NCBI GenBank assembly: GCA_002331255.1
Contig: DCZD01000013.1
Coordinates: 5,128 to 40,493, forward strand
From: Acidimicrobiaceae bacterium UBA2093
Lineage (GTDB): Bacteria; Actinomycetota; Acidimicrobiia; Acidimicrobiales; Ilumatobacteraceae
Direction of reading: 5' to 3'
Length of the DNA stretch: 35,366 bases
In this document: positions 14,307-23,105 of the stretch, piece after piece
How the letters are laid out: every line of letters begins with the position of its first letter
Position numbering within the stretch: the first letter of the stretch is position 1
Made by a program: the position numbers and the translations under genes
The notes under the pieces: model-generated
Databases searched by the model: none
What the model was told of the DNA's origin: nothing
Seen by the model: only the letters and a program-made list of their open reading frames with translations

Positions 14307-16003
14307 CCAGCAGTGAAAGAGAGTTCGCTCAGTACACCCTTGAACGGGTTCGCATTGCTGCACTGACTGCTCGGACCAATTTGTGTGAACAGAACCAACA
14401 CATGCGATGAAGCTGTCGTGACGTCGAATGTTGCGGGACCACTGTTGGTTCCGTTATTCACCTTCAGCGGCTCGCCCCAACCTTCGAGCGATTCAGGAAG
14501 AGATTGCGCACCGAACACTTCGATGCGCCACGGTGATGTGCGCACTTCGGTCTTCACCTGACCTGTTGCTGGTCGCGACAACTGCATCACGATGCCGACA
14601 CCACGCTTACTACCGAAATACTCGTTCTGATAGCAGAGAGTTGCCCATGACGTTGCCGGATTGCCATCCGACAACGCAGTAACCATTGCTTCGTTCTCGG
14701 TCGAATCGTCACCGTTCGGGTCGTAACTACGGAGACCCACGACCGTGACGGGCGAGTTGTCCACCGGTGCAGCCGCGGCTGCGTCGGTTGGTGTGGGGGA
14801 CACACCAGGTGATGAGCGCAGACCAGACCACAACAACCAACTGGTGACAAGTACTGCGAGGACTAACAGACCGACGGCCAACATGCTGCGTGAGCGGTTG
14901 GTTTGTTGTGATCGCGGAAGAGCACGCTCTGGTCGACGATTCGTGCGCGGTGTCTGCTCACGCTCGATGTCTCTTGAGTCGTCACGTGTCGGTCGAGGAC
15001 GCGAGGCGATGGTCGGTGGTTCTGGCGTCAGGTCGCGTTGCGGAGGAATGGGGATGTCGCGCGTGATGAGCGGGTCCATGCCAGCCGGAGTGCGTGTGTT
15101 ACCGCCGAGGTCTGGTGTTGGCGCGTTTGGGTCGCCAGCCAGTGCGGCCTGCAAAGCCGACGAGACTTCACGGCCGTTCGCATACCGACTCTCTGGTTTG
15201 CGGCGCAACATTTTGTGGACGACCTCTGTCAACAGAATTGGAACACCAGGGCACAGCGGTGCGAGCGGAGTTGGGTCACGTTGCAGACGTTGAAGTGCGA
15301 TGGCTTGGTCGTTTTGTCCTTTGAACGGCACATTGCCAGCGAGGCATTCGTACAGCACGAGACCAAGCGAATAGATATCGGCGCGACCATCAAGGGGTCG
15401 ACCTCTCACTTGCTCAGGTGACAAGTACTTGGCAGTACCCATCATGATGTTTTGGTTCGTGAGATCCGTCTCGGTTTCGCCACCATGCATGGCTTTGGCG
15501 ATACCGAAATCGGTGAGAAGAACTTTTCCACCACTGGAGATGAGAATGTTTCCTGGCTTGATATCGCGGTGCACGATGCCTTGGTCGTGAGCGTGTTGCA
15601 ATGCGAATGCAATGGATCGGCCGATGTGCACGGTGAGCGCAGCTCCAAGGCGCGCGGGTCGGTGTTCAGGATCCTTGCGACGTGCTTCATCGAGCACTTC
15701 GCGCAGGCTCTTGCCATCAACGAACTTCATGACCACGAATGTGCGGTGGCCTTCTTCAACGATGTCGTAGATCGGAACGATGTTCTCGTGATGCAACTTC
15801 GCGAGTGCTTGTGCTTCGCGACGGAATCGTTCGACGACCGTTTCGTCATCAGCAATGTGATCTTTGAGATACTTCACTGCAACTTGACGACCAAGTTGGA
15901 TGTCAGTGGCGAGCCACACTTCGGCCATACCGCCAGCAGCAATTGACCGGTCGAGGCGATAGCGCCCACCTATCAATGCCTCGGGCTTCAGCGATGCGAC
16001 CAT
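14303..16003 (-). CDS. Transmembrane Ser/Thr protein kinase with MviN-type ectodomain
   Basis: A 566-residue protein with an N-terminal Hanks-type kinase domain and all catalytic motifs: glycine loop AAGGMAEVW (22-30), VAVK lysine K44, HRDIKPGN (D147), DFG (165-167) and SPEQ (about 195). After a Pro/Arg-rich linker comes one membrane helix (374-394) and an extracellular domain of about 150 residues. That ectodomain (YDPNGDDSTENE, then GNPATSWATLCY and RGVGIVMQL) resembles my recollection of the C-terminal ectodomain of mycobacterial MviN/MurJ (Rv3910), where the kinase is fused to MurJ and is a pseudokinase. Here the kinase is separate and looks active. Its stop overlaps the sigma factor start. 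Confidence 0.9.
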   Translation of the reverse strand: MVASLKPEALIGGRYRLDRSIAAGGMAEVWLATDIQLGRQVAVKYLKDHIADDETVVERFRREAQALAKLHHENIVPIYDIVEEGHRTFVVMKFVDGKSLREVLDEARRKDPEHRPARLGAALTVHIGRSIAFALQHAHDQGIVHRDIKPGNILISSGGKVLLTDFGIAKAMHGGETETDLTNQNIMMGTAKYLSPEQVRGRPLDGRADIYSLGLVLYECLAGNVPFKGQNDQAIALQRLQRDPTPLAPLCPGVPILLTEVVHKMLRRKPESRYANGREVSSALQAALAGDPNAPTPDLGGNTRTPAGMDPLITRDIPIPPQRDLTPEPPTIASRPRPTRDDSRDIEREQTPRTNRRPERALPRSQQTNRSRSMLAVGLLVLAVLVTSWLLWSGLRSSPGVSPTPTDAAAAAPVDNSPVTVVGLRSYDPNGDDSTENEAMVTALSDGNPATSWATLCYQNEYFGSKRGVGIVMQLSRPATGQVKTEVRTSPWRIEVFGAQSLPESLEGWGEPLKVNNGTNSGPATFDVTTASSHVLVLFTQIGPSSQCSNANPFKGVLSELSFTAG

Positions 16004-16029
16004 TTCGTCGCATAACGCTAGTTGTGCGG

Positions 16030-16866
16030 TTAGTTCGCGACGCGGAATGCAACTCCGATGGTGCCAACTCCGGCATGTGAACCGACCACAGCTCCGATGT
16101 CACCGACGACGATGTCACCTGAGTAGACCTCTTTTAACGTCGAAATGAACTGATCGATATCGGGGCACTTGGCGTGGAGAACACCCAATTGAACGATGTT
16201 TGGTGTGGAACGCACCTGTTCGACCAAGAAGGCGAGTGCTTTGCTGCGCGTACGTTGACGTCCACCCTCTTCGACCTTGCCATTACGCACCTCGATGATG
16301 GGCTTGATGGCAAGTGCAGTGGCCATCAAAGCCTTGGCACCACCGATGCGACCACCTTTTTTGAGGTTCTCGAGGGTGTCGAGGGCGCCCCACACGTGCA
16401 CTTTGTCGGTGTAACTGCGGGCAAGTGCGGCCACATCTTCGAGAGATGCACCCGTTTTCGCGCGCTCAGCACAGTCGACAACCATCAGACCTAACCCGAG
16501 ACTGACGGTGCGACTGTCGACCACTGTGATTGGAATGTCGGCGACGACTGATTTTGCGGCTAATTCGGCGCTCTGCATGGTTGCCGACAGGTCTCCGGAC
16601 AGGTTGATCACACAGATGCCACTTGCACCTTCAGCCTTCAACTGCCGATACGCGGCTTCAAACTGCCCAGGTGCCGGAGCCGCGGTCTCGGGCAACACGC
16701 TGGAAGAGTGGCAACGAGACCAGAACTCGTCGACGGTGATGCCGGTGCGGTCAGTGAACTCTTCATCGCCAAAGCGAATGGAGAGGGGCACCACCACGAT
16801 GCCTAGGCGATCGCATACGTCCTGGGGAAGGTCGCAGGCGCTGTCGGTGACTATTCGAATTGTCAT
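16030..16866 (-). CDS. DegV family protein (fatty-acid binding)
   Basis: A 278-residue DegV protein. Family members bind a fatty acid between two domains and can deliver it to a fatty acid kinase (FakB role in Firmicutes). Visible hallmarks are the N-terminal IRIVTDSACDLPQ, the strand VVPLSIRFGDEEF, and NLSGDLSATMQSAELA, plus VVDSRTVSLGLGLMV. The ATG at 16866 overlaps the upstream DUF6049 stop as ATGA; an earlier in-frame start would overlap DUF6049 further and is unlikely. Its placement inside an envelope cluster, where mycobacteria have murJ, is unusual. Confidence 0.92.
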   Translation of the reverse strand: MTIRIVTDSACDLPQDVCDRLGIVVVPLSIRFGDEEFTDRTGITVDEFWSRCHSSSVLPETAAPAPGQFEAAYRQLKAEGASGICVINLSGDLSATMQSAELAAKSVVADIPITVVDSRTVSLGLGLMVVDCAERAKTGASLEDVAALARSYTDKVHVWGALDTLENLKKGGRIGGAKALMATALAIKPIIEVRNGKVEEGGRQRTRSKALAFLVEQVRSTPNIVQLGVLHAKCPDIDQFISTLKEVYSGDIVVGDIGAVVGSHAGVGTIGVAFRVAN

Positions 16867-18881
16867 GGTGTGCCAACCGTACTCTCTTGGATCACTTGCT
16901 CGCGTCGTCGGCGCCGCCAATGGGCGAACCACCATGCTCCGACCAGGAGCAACGCCGATAAGCCGACCAACTGCCCGACACCAGCGATGGCATTTACATT
17001 CGCAGTGAGAGTCACGGGCGACACCACGCGTGCGCGACCGGTCGGGGTGGTGACACGAATGGTGACCGGGAAGCGTCCACTTGAGCGTGCCTCGACGGGA
17101 ATGGTCACGTCGGTGCTCGACGCGGGCTGAAGTTCGACAATCTGTGACGCCTGCGGAAGTATCAACTTCGAACTCGCCACGGTGAGTCGCACCATCAATG
17201 GCACATCAGCTGAGTTACGCAAGATGATGCGAATTGTTCCGCGTCGGTCGGTGAGCGTCACAGAATCAAGTTCGGGAAGTGACACTGCTTGGCGGATGGC
17301 GTTGAACTGCTGCTTCAGACCATCAATGTGGGCATCTGCACCACCAGCGAGCGTCGAACCCCGCGACGCCACTATTGCCAACTGACGATCCCATGACGAG
17401 AGACGTGGATCATTCGCCGGCAACATCGATCCGACTGTTGTGCGCTCGACGTTCAATGAATACATCGCTGCACCGATGCCAGTGACAGGCACGTCAGAGC
17501 GGGGCAATAGGGACAACGTCGGAGCCGTTGAATTAACGCTCTGCACATTCGACAAATCGCTGAGTTGAAGTGCAGAGGTTCCACGAATTGCATCGAGAAA
17601 ACTGGAAGAGACGATTGGCCGTGGCACGAGACCAGTTGGTGGAGCGACGACAAGGTGAATGTCTCTGGCTGCGTGACCTGCACGCAACAAGTCGGCACGC
17701 TCCATTAACACTTCTGCTGCAAGCCGAATTCCGCGCCGCGCCGGATCTGTGACATTGTCGTCAAACAACGCATCGGTCTTGTCAATCGCGGTGTACACGC
17801 CAAGATTCGAACCGTTGGGCAATGCGACGCGTGCCACCACGCCATTTGGTGTGGTCCGCGAAAGCGATGCCGACACCTGCGGATATAGAACAACGCTCCG
17901 CACACCAAGATCGGGTAGCAAGGCAGCACCTCGTTCATCGAGGATGTTGTTCTCCGGGTACACAGAGCGTTGGGCACTAACCGCAGGCACATTGGTGCCG
18001 ATGACATCCTCGGCGAGTCGCCATTGTCGGGTGAATTCACTCTCGAGACCTTCGAGAACAGCCGAGCTTGGGGACAGGTGCATATAAGTGGTTGAGATGA
18101 CCGAGCGACGATTGAGCGCGCTGTCAAGGTCACTCAATGTCAATAGGTCGCTTGCATTGGCCGATTGCGCCATCGACTCGATGAGTTCAGCGGGCAGGGT
18201 CAGCGACAATGGGACGTTGTTGCGCTGGGTTATCTGAGTGAGGCGGTCGATGGCGGTGCGTTGCGCATCTGAGATGATCGGCACACCGTCGGGGCCTCGG
18301 GACGGCTCTGGCAGGTAGTTGATGAGGTATGACACCTTCACTTTGTCGAGCTCATCATCGGCTTTTGGTCGATGGATGAACGTGAGCGTGCTGCCAAGGT
18401 CGCGTTCACCAGACACCACAGAGAATGTGATTGGGTACACGCCTGGCTGCAATACGTCGAGTGCTGCATCTCCCGGTTTCGTGGTCTGAATCGGCACGAC
18501 CACCACGAGCCTGTTCAACGAATCGCGTGGCAACAGGAAATAGTCGAATGTGATCTCATCGATGGTGCGAATGGCGACACTTTCATCGGCGACCAACTGC
18601 AGTGATTCACGGGATGCGACGGGGTTATGCAGTTGCACTTTCAACTGGGCGTCGAACGGCAAGTTCGAGAGAGCACTTGTTTGGAAAACGAAAGTTGCTC
18701 GGCTCGAAGTGATGGTGAACGGCTGTTCGGCCACTCGCAAAGTTCCAGATGTTTTGGCGTGCACGTTGTGACCGACACTCATGGATGTCGACACAAAGGC
18801 AAGTGCCACCGCAGTCATGCGGCCCAGCTTGCGTGAGAGGCCCGGCTTGCGCGAGATGTGCATTGAAGACAGAGACGACAT
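16863..18881 (-). CDS. DUF6049 secreted, membrane-anchored protein
   Basis: A 672-residue exported protein with the layout of Rv3909-type DUF6049 proteins: a signal-like hydrophobic stretch near residues 20-42, a long extracellular region of about 600 residues, one membrane helix near 640 (VGQLVGLSALLLVGAWWF) and a basic C-terminal tail HWRRRRREQ. The N-terminal start has several arginines. No catalytic motif is apparent. It overlaps the GNAT stop (TGATG) and the DegV start. In mycobacteria the homologous gene adjoins murJ, suggesting an envelope role; the exact function is unknown. Confidence 0.8.
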   Translation of the reverse strand: MSSLSSMHISRKPGLSRKLGRMTAVALAFVSTSMSVGHNVHAKTSGTLRVAEQPFTITSSRATFVFQTSALSNLPFDAQLKVQLHNPVASRESLQLVADESVAIRTIDEITFDYFLLPRDSLNRLVVVVPIQTTKPGDAALDVLQPGVYPITFSVVSGERDLGSTLTFIHRPKADDELDKVKVSYLINYLPEPSRGPDGVPIISDAQRTAIDRLTQITQRNNVPLSLTLPAELIESMAQSANASDLLTLSDLDSALNRRSVISTTYMHLSPSSAVLEGLESEFTRQWRLAEDVIGTNVPAVSAQRSVYPENNILDERGAALLPDLGVRSVVLYPQVSASLSRTTPNGVVARVALPNGSNLGVYTAIDKTDALFDDNVTDPARRGIRLAAEVLMERADLLRAGHAARDIHLVVAPPTGLVPRPIVSSSFLDAIRGTSALQLSDLSNVQSVNSTAPTLSLLPRSDVPVTGIGAAMYSLNVERTTVGSMLPANDPRLSSWDRQLAIVASRGSTLAGGADAHIDGLKQQFNAIRQAVSLPELDSVTLTDRRGTIRIILRNSADVPLMVRLTVASSKLILPQASQIVELQPASSTDVTIPVEARSSGRFPVTIRVTTPTGRARVVSPVTLTANVNAIAGVGQLVGLSALLLVGAWWFAHWRRRRREQVIQESTVGTP

Positions 18882-19618
18882 CAGTACACAGCCTGTACAT
18901 CTCGCTGCATGACAGACAACCCGTTCGGCAGTCGACGAAAGCCAAACTTGGCATAGAGGCCATGTGCTGAATGGTTGTCAGTCTCGGTGTTGACCACTAC
19001 TTGTGAGCATCGATGACGACGCAACCATCGATAGGCGACCGCCATCAGTGCTGTGCCACTGCCACGGCGTTGATGATCCGGTGCGACGGCGAGACGTTGT
19101 ACATAGCCGATGCCACGAGTGTGGCCGACAACGACAAAACCGTGCGGTCGGTTGTGTCCGACCGTGAACACAGCCGACACATGTGTCGCGCGAACTGCTT
19201 CGCGTAATGACACGGCATCGAGAGACCATTCGTCACCAAAGGATCGTCGGTCGATGCCTTCGAGACGGCGTGCAGAACCGGGAAGTAATCGTCGTCCGAG
19301 TGTGAGCACTGAGCGAATTCCAAGATCACTTGGCGGTTGTTCGACGATTGAATCGTCGATGACCAAACTGAGCAAGTCAAGTCTTTGGCACTGTGTAAAC
19401 CCCGCCTGTGCGAGTCGTGATGCATTGGCTGGCGCGACAGCAGTGGTACGAACAGTGTTGTAACCGACCGCGGCCAAGTCGCGCATCCAGTCCTCAATGA
19501 CGTCGGGGTGTGGCAATACCGAACCTTCGTCGTGCGCTCCCGACAACACGAGGTGCGCGACCTCATGTTGATGCGGCCATGGACGAACGCGCACCGTCAC
19601 AGATCCGGTCCACAACAC
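18881..19618 (-). CDS. GNAT-family N-acetyltransferase
   Basis: A protein of about 245 residues with a C-terminal GNAT domain: LAVAPDHQRRGSGTALMAVAYRWL carries the acetyl-CoA loop Q-R-R-G-S-G, followed by VVVNTETDNHSAHGLYAKFGF. The N-terminal half (HQHEVAHLVLSG, then RTTAVAPANASRLAQAGF) looks like a second, weaker GNAT fold. The start is uncertain: GTG at 19618 or 19600 are candidates, and longer frames would run into the divergent cca promoter. It lies upstream of DUF6049 where mycobacteria carry a NUDIX gene (mutT4, by recollection). Substrate unknown. Confidence 0.8.
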   Translation of the reverse strand: MLWTGSVTVRVRPWPHQHEVAHLVLSGAHDEGSVLPHPDVIEDWMRDLAAVGYNTVRTTAVAPANASRLAQAGFTQCQRLDLLSLVIDDSIVEQPPSDLGIRSVLTLGRRLLPGSARRLEGIDRRSFGDEWSLDAVSLREAVRATHVSAVFTVGHNRPHGFVVVGHTRGIGYVQRLAVAPDHQRRGSGTALMAVAYRWLRRHRCSQVVVNTETDNHSAHGLYAKFGFRRLPNGLSVMQRDVQAVY

Positions 19619-19715
19619 GCCGGAGCGACTTGAAAGGACGGTCGAAGCCACGGGCGAACGGTAGCGTCGTTGTTGGTCCACCACGATTGACGTCTTGTCT
19701 CGACCTATTAATCGC

Positions 19716-21182
19716 ATGATTCCCGCCCGCTTCACACCAATCCTCACTGAGATGGAGCCATTGGCCCGTCGTTTTCGCGATGCAGGCCACCGTCTGTTCC
19801 TCGTTGGGGGAACAGTTCGTGATCTCCTCATGTCGGGTGATGCCGCCGACGCCGTCGACCCGGCTCACATTGACTTCGATGCCACGACCACGGCCCGCCC
19901 CGACGAGATCAAGCGCATCGTTGGCGATATTGCAGACGCATTGTGGACCCAGGGCGAACGGTTCGGCACCATCGGGCTTGATGTCGGCGGCCGTAAGTAC
20001 GAGATCACCACTCACCGAGCAGAGGCTTACTCACCCGATTCGCGCAAACCAGAAGTGGCATTCGCTGATGCCATTGAGACCGACTTGTCGCGCCGTGATT
20101 TCACGATCAACGCGATGGCGCTTGAAGTCACCAGTGATCAACCAGAGCTGGTCGATCCGTTCGGCGGAATGGTCGATCTCGTGTCGCGCGTGTTGCGTAC
20201 TCCGTTGTCACCCGAAGAGAGTTTCAGCGACGACCCACTACGAATGATGCGTGCAGCTCGCTTCATCTCACAACTTCAAGTGACTCCGGATGCAGCGCTT
20301 GTGACCGCCGTGCGCGCGATGCACAAGCGACTTGAGATTGTGTCGATGGAGCGCATACGAAACGAATTGGATCGCTTGATGATCACAGACAGCCCGAGTG
20401 CAGGTCTGTGGTTTTTGGTTGACACCGGCCTTGCCGACGTATTTCTTCCGGAGCTGCGACTGATGCGTGTCGAGCAAGACCCTATTCATCGACACAAGGA
20501 CGTGCTCACACACACAATTGCTGTTGTGGAGAATGTGCGCGTGGGTGCCGCGCCCGAATTCAACTTCCGTCAGACGCGACTTGCTGCACTGTTTCATGAC
20601 ATTGGGAAACCACGCACGAAGTCCATCAAGGACGGCAAAGGCGTCACTTTTCATCATCACGAAGTCGTCGGCGCTCGCATGACACGTGATCGTTTGCGTG
20701 CTCTCAAGTATCCGAACGATGATGTTGAAGCCATCACAGAGTTAGTTGCCCTGCATTTGCGGTTCCACACGTATCAGATGGGATGGACAGACAGTGCGGT
20801 TCGTAGGTATGTGCGCGATGCCGGTCCATTGTTGTCAGAGTTGAACGTGCTCACGCGATGTGACTGCACGACACGCAATGAGAAGAAGGCTGCGGCGCTG
20901 TCTCGACGCATGGACGAGTTGGAGAACCGCATCTCGGAGTTGGCAGAACGCGAAGAGTTGGCATCGTTGCGACCCGAGTTGGATGGTGCCACCGTCATGC
21001 AGATCCTCGATCTGCCGCCTGGCCCAGCAGTCGGGGCGGCACTCGAGTTCCTCATGGACATTCGCCTGGAAGAAGGTCTTGTCGGTGATGACGAGATTCG
21101 ACGACGACTCCACGAGTGGTGGGCCGAGAACAAAGAACGCGTGTCAGAACTGCGTCGCTCGCCGCGTCGTCGAATGAACTGA
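19716..21182 (+). CDS. cca: CCA-adding tRNA nucleotidyltransferase
   Basis: This enzyme adds CCA to tRNA 3' ends. From the ATG at 19716 it is 488 residues. The nucleotidyltransferase head has LFLVGGTVRDLL and the catalytic DxD in IDFDATTTA, then RRDFTINAMAL and the motif DPLRMMRAARF. A C-terminal HD domain is visible with RLAALFHDIGKPRTK and HHHEVVGARM, then an arm and tail. It is divergent from the GNAT gene. TTGACG (19687-19692) and TATTAA lie close upstream, so transcription may start near the ATG. The mycobacterial homologue (pcnA) occupies the same position. Confidence 0.93.
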   Translation: MIPARFTPILTEMEPLARRFRDAGHRLFLVGGTVRDLLMSGDAADAVDPAHIDFDATTTARPDEIKRIVGDIADALWTQGERFGTIGLDVGGRKYEITTHRAEAYSPDSRKPEVAFADAIETDLSRRDFTINAMALEVTSDQPELVDPFGGMVDLVSRVLRTPLSPEESFSDDPLRMMRAARFISQLQVTPDAALVTAVRAMHKRLEIVSMERIRNELDRLMITDSPSAGLWFLVDTGLADVFLPELRLMRVEQDPIHRHKDVLTHTIAVVENVRVGAAPEFNFRQTRLAALFHDIGKPRTKSIKDGKGVTFHHHEVVGARMTRDRLRALKYPNDDVEAITELVALHLRFHTYQMGWTDSAVRRYVRDAGPLLSELNVLTRCDCTTRNEKKAAALSRRMDELENRISELAEREELASLRPELDGATVMQILDLPPGPAVGAALEFLMDIRLEEGLVGDDEIRRRLHEWWAENKERVSELRRSPRRRMN

Positions 21183-21219
21183 GGCTTGCTTCAACCTGCG
21201 TCGACAACGACGCGGTCCG

Positions 21220-21852
21220 TCAGGAGCCCAATTTATGTGCGCGCAGTACCAGAGTGCTCGGTACAACTGCTCGCGGTTCACGCATGGATGACAATTCGTG
21301 CATCGCATTGATCGCAAAATTTGCGCGTTGAAGTGACATGACAAGGTCACCGATGCCCGGTGACTTTGAGCCGTACTTGTGTCGTGCGGTCGGGTCAGAA
21401 CCCTCGAAGATGTCTGCCGCCGGGTGGGTGATCGCCAATACGAAAGATGCCTCGGTCTTCAAGAGGCGATGCACCTGGCGAAAAAGCCGTGCAATGTCGT
21501 TGGTGCGCGACACTTGGTGCACGCACACAACGAGGTCGAACAATGAACTAGTCGCAAATCCCAAGTCCGCAAGTTCATTGCGGTGGCATTCGACTGTCAC
21601 CTCGGCCTTCTCGGCTGCTTGCCGCACCTTCGCAATTTGAGTATCGACCGGATCGACGGCGATTGTGCGCGCGCCTTTCATGGCGAGAGCGACACTGTTT
21701 GGTGTCGGACCGTACACACCGAGTTCCATGACACGCTTCCCGCGTACGTCACCACACAATCGAAGTTCGCCGTCGGAACTGACGTTGGCTCCGTACGAAA
21801 CTTCGGGTCCGGGCATGACCGCTCGTAACAGACCGCCCGTGGGATCTGACAT
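21220..21852 (-). CDS. Class I SAM-dependent methyltransferase
   Basis: A 210-residue methyltransferase with motif I RVMELGVYGPTPNSVALAM (an unusual G-V-Y-G-P-T), motif II acidic strand TIAVDPVD, and LFDLVVCVHQV as motif IV. The rest resembles Methyltransf_11-type folds with a FRQVHRLLKTEASFVLA stretch. Substrate is unknown. The stop is 37 bases after cca, converging, and its start is 48 bases from the divergent DUF5318 gene. Confidence 0.8.
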   Translation of the reverse strand: MSDPTGGLLRAVMPGPEVSYGANVSSDGELRLCGDVRGKRVMELGVYGPTPNSVALAMKGARTIAVDPVDTQIAKVRQAAEKAEVTVECHRNELADLGFATSSLFDLVVCVHQVSRTNDIARLFRQVHRLLKTEASFVLAITHPAADIFEGSDPTARHKYGSKSPGIGDLVMSLQRANFAINAMHELSSMREPRAVVPSTLVLRAHKLGS

Positions 21853-21900
21853 GTCCCCACTGTACGACTTCTCGCGACCGAACGGTTATTCTTCGCGTTC

Positions 21901-22317
21901 ATGACGTTCAGTGCCAGCATGCTGCGCGGAGAAAACGGTGTCGTTGACCACCGTCTTGCACGCAGGGCACTAATCAATGAAGTGAAGCGTGGTCGCATCT
22001 CGAAAGATTCGGTGTGTGACGCACATCCTGAACTCATTCGTGCAGCTCGGAACTTGGGCGAAGAGACGTCAACTTCGTGTCCGATCTGTGAAGAAGTCAA
22101 CGTGGTGTTGCTCACGTACGTGTTCGGTCACGGTTTGCCGAAGCACGGCCGATGCATCACGAAGCGCAGTGAAATCACTTCGCTTCAGAAGACACCACAC
22201 GACTACGCGGCATACGTCGTCGAAGCGTGCCCGTCATGTAGTTGGCACCATCTGTTGCGGGTGTTGCCCGTCACCGGTCGTCGACCCGCGCAACGTCGCG
22301 GCGCAACGTCATCTTGA
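21901..22317 (+). CDS. DUF5318 protein (zinc-finger-like)
   Basis: A 138-residue protein with the actinobacterial DUF5318 pattern: RRALINEVKRGRI, VCDAHPELIRAARNLG, then SCPICEEVNVVLLTYVFGHG and VVEACPSCSWHHLLR. The two CxxC pairs look like a metal-binding ribbon. Function is unknown. No Shine-Dalgarno precedes the ATG, and TATTCT (21887-21892) lies eight bases upstream, which fits a leaderless mRNA. Mycobacteria carry the homologue upstream of ponA and rpsF, so its position before rpsF here is conserved. Confidence 0.85.
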   Translation: MTFSASMLRGENGVVDHRLARRALINEVKRGRISKDSVCDAHPELIRAARNLGEETSTSCPICEEVNVVLLTYVFGHGLPKHGRCITKRSEITSLQKTPHDYAAYVVEACPSCSWHHLLRVLPVTGRRPAQRRGATSS

Positions 22318-22343
22318 ATCACGCGGTGTGTAACCGCAATTGA

Positions 22344-22538
22344 TTAGTCGACCTGCACGTGCGGGTAGTGCGTGCGGCACGAGAAGCACCACATCTCGAT
22401 GTCGTTTTGCACTGACTGTGCGGGCTTCGTATCCCAGTCTTCTGGCACCACGTACATGCGGTGCACTGCGACGATGTGCTCGTCGGTTGAACCGCAACTG
22501 TGGCACTGACCCTTCTCGACCTCGAGCTCTGACGGCAT
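22344..22538 (-). CDS. Small zinc-ribbon-like protein
   Basis: A 64-residue protein with two CxxC pairs (QCHSCGSTDEH and MWCFSCRTHYPH) that probably bind one zinc ion. The ATG at 22538 is chosen because it starts MPSELEVEKGQCH; in-frame residues before it (HRRLSV) lack support. It converges on DUF5318 with a small GCGGT/ACCGC hairpin between them (22323-22337). Function unknown. Confidence 0.65.
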   Translation of the reverse strand: MPSELEVEKGQCHSCGSTDEHIVAVHRMYVVPEDWDTKPAQSVQNDIEMWCFSCRTHYPHVQVD

Positions 22539-22670
22539 GACGCTCAATCTACGATGCGCCCCCAGCAAGGGATTGGCTGATACATCCGCTTTCTCAATCG
22601 GGCGCATGAGATCGTGATACATCCCTGTGGCACGGTGACGACGTGCCGATACGCTTCGTCCGTCATATTC

Positions 22671-22728
22671 ACCCTGCCCCTACGGGGGCCCCGAGCACAC
22701 ACTCGGGTCCGAAGGGAGGTCACACGCA
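22671..22728 (+). promoter_or_regulatory. rpsF leader with GC hairpins and strong ribosome site
   Basis: Just before rpsF are two GC-rich hairpins, CCCC/GGGG (22677-22687) and CCCGAG/CTCGGG (22690-22707), then TCCGAAGGGAGGT with the Shine-Dalgarno GGGAGGT at 22714-22720. The last hairpin followed by CCG is reminiscent of the S6:S18 autoregulatory motif, but I cannot confirm it. The region 22539-22670 shows no gene. Confidence 0.4.
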
Positions 22729-23055
22729 ATGCGTGCTTACGAACTAATGGTCATTCTCAGCGGCAAGCTCGATGAGAACAACGCGCATGGTTGGTTGAAG
22801 TCCATCACCACCAATGTTTCTTCTGTCGGTGGCACGGTCCACGGCTCTCCCGATTGGTGGGGCAAGCGTCGTCTTGCGTATCCCATCAAGAAGCAAGACG
22901 ACGGCTACTACGCCGTCTTCAACATCGTCGCGCCGGCTGGTGCACTCGACGAAATCGAGCGCGGTTTCCGCATCTCCGATGATGTGTTGCGTCACAAACT
23001 GCTCCGTCTCCCAGATTCCGAAGCTGCACGCCGCGGCTTGGTGTCGGCAGCCTGA
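22729..23055 (+). CDS. rpsF: 30S ribosomal protein S6
   Basis: S6 binds S18 and the 16S rRNA central domain. The 108-residue protein starts MRAYELMVILSGKLDE and carries the GKRRLAYPIKKQDDGYYAVF stretch typical of S6. GGGAGGT lies eight bases before the ATG. It begins the rpsF-ssb-rpsR-rplI run, conserved in actinobacteria. Confidence 0.97.
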   Translation: MRAYELMVILSGKLDENNAHGWLKSITTNVSSVGGTVHGSPDWWGKRRLAYPIKKQDDGYYAVFNIVAPAGALDEIERGFRISDDVLRHKLLRLPDSEAARRGLVSAA

Positions 23056-23105
23056 ACGGTCCCATCGGCATAACGGCCCGCAGAACTCATATCTAGGAGC
23101 ATCAC

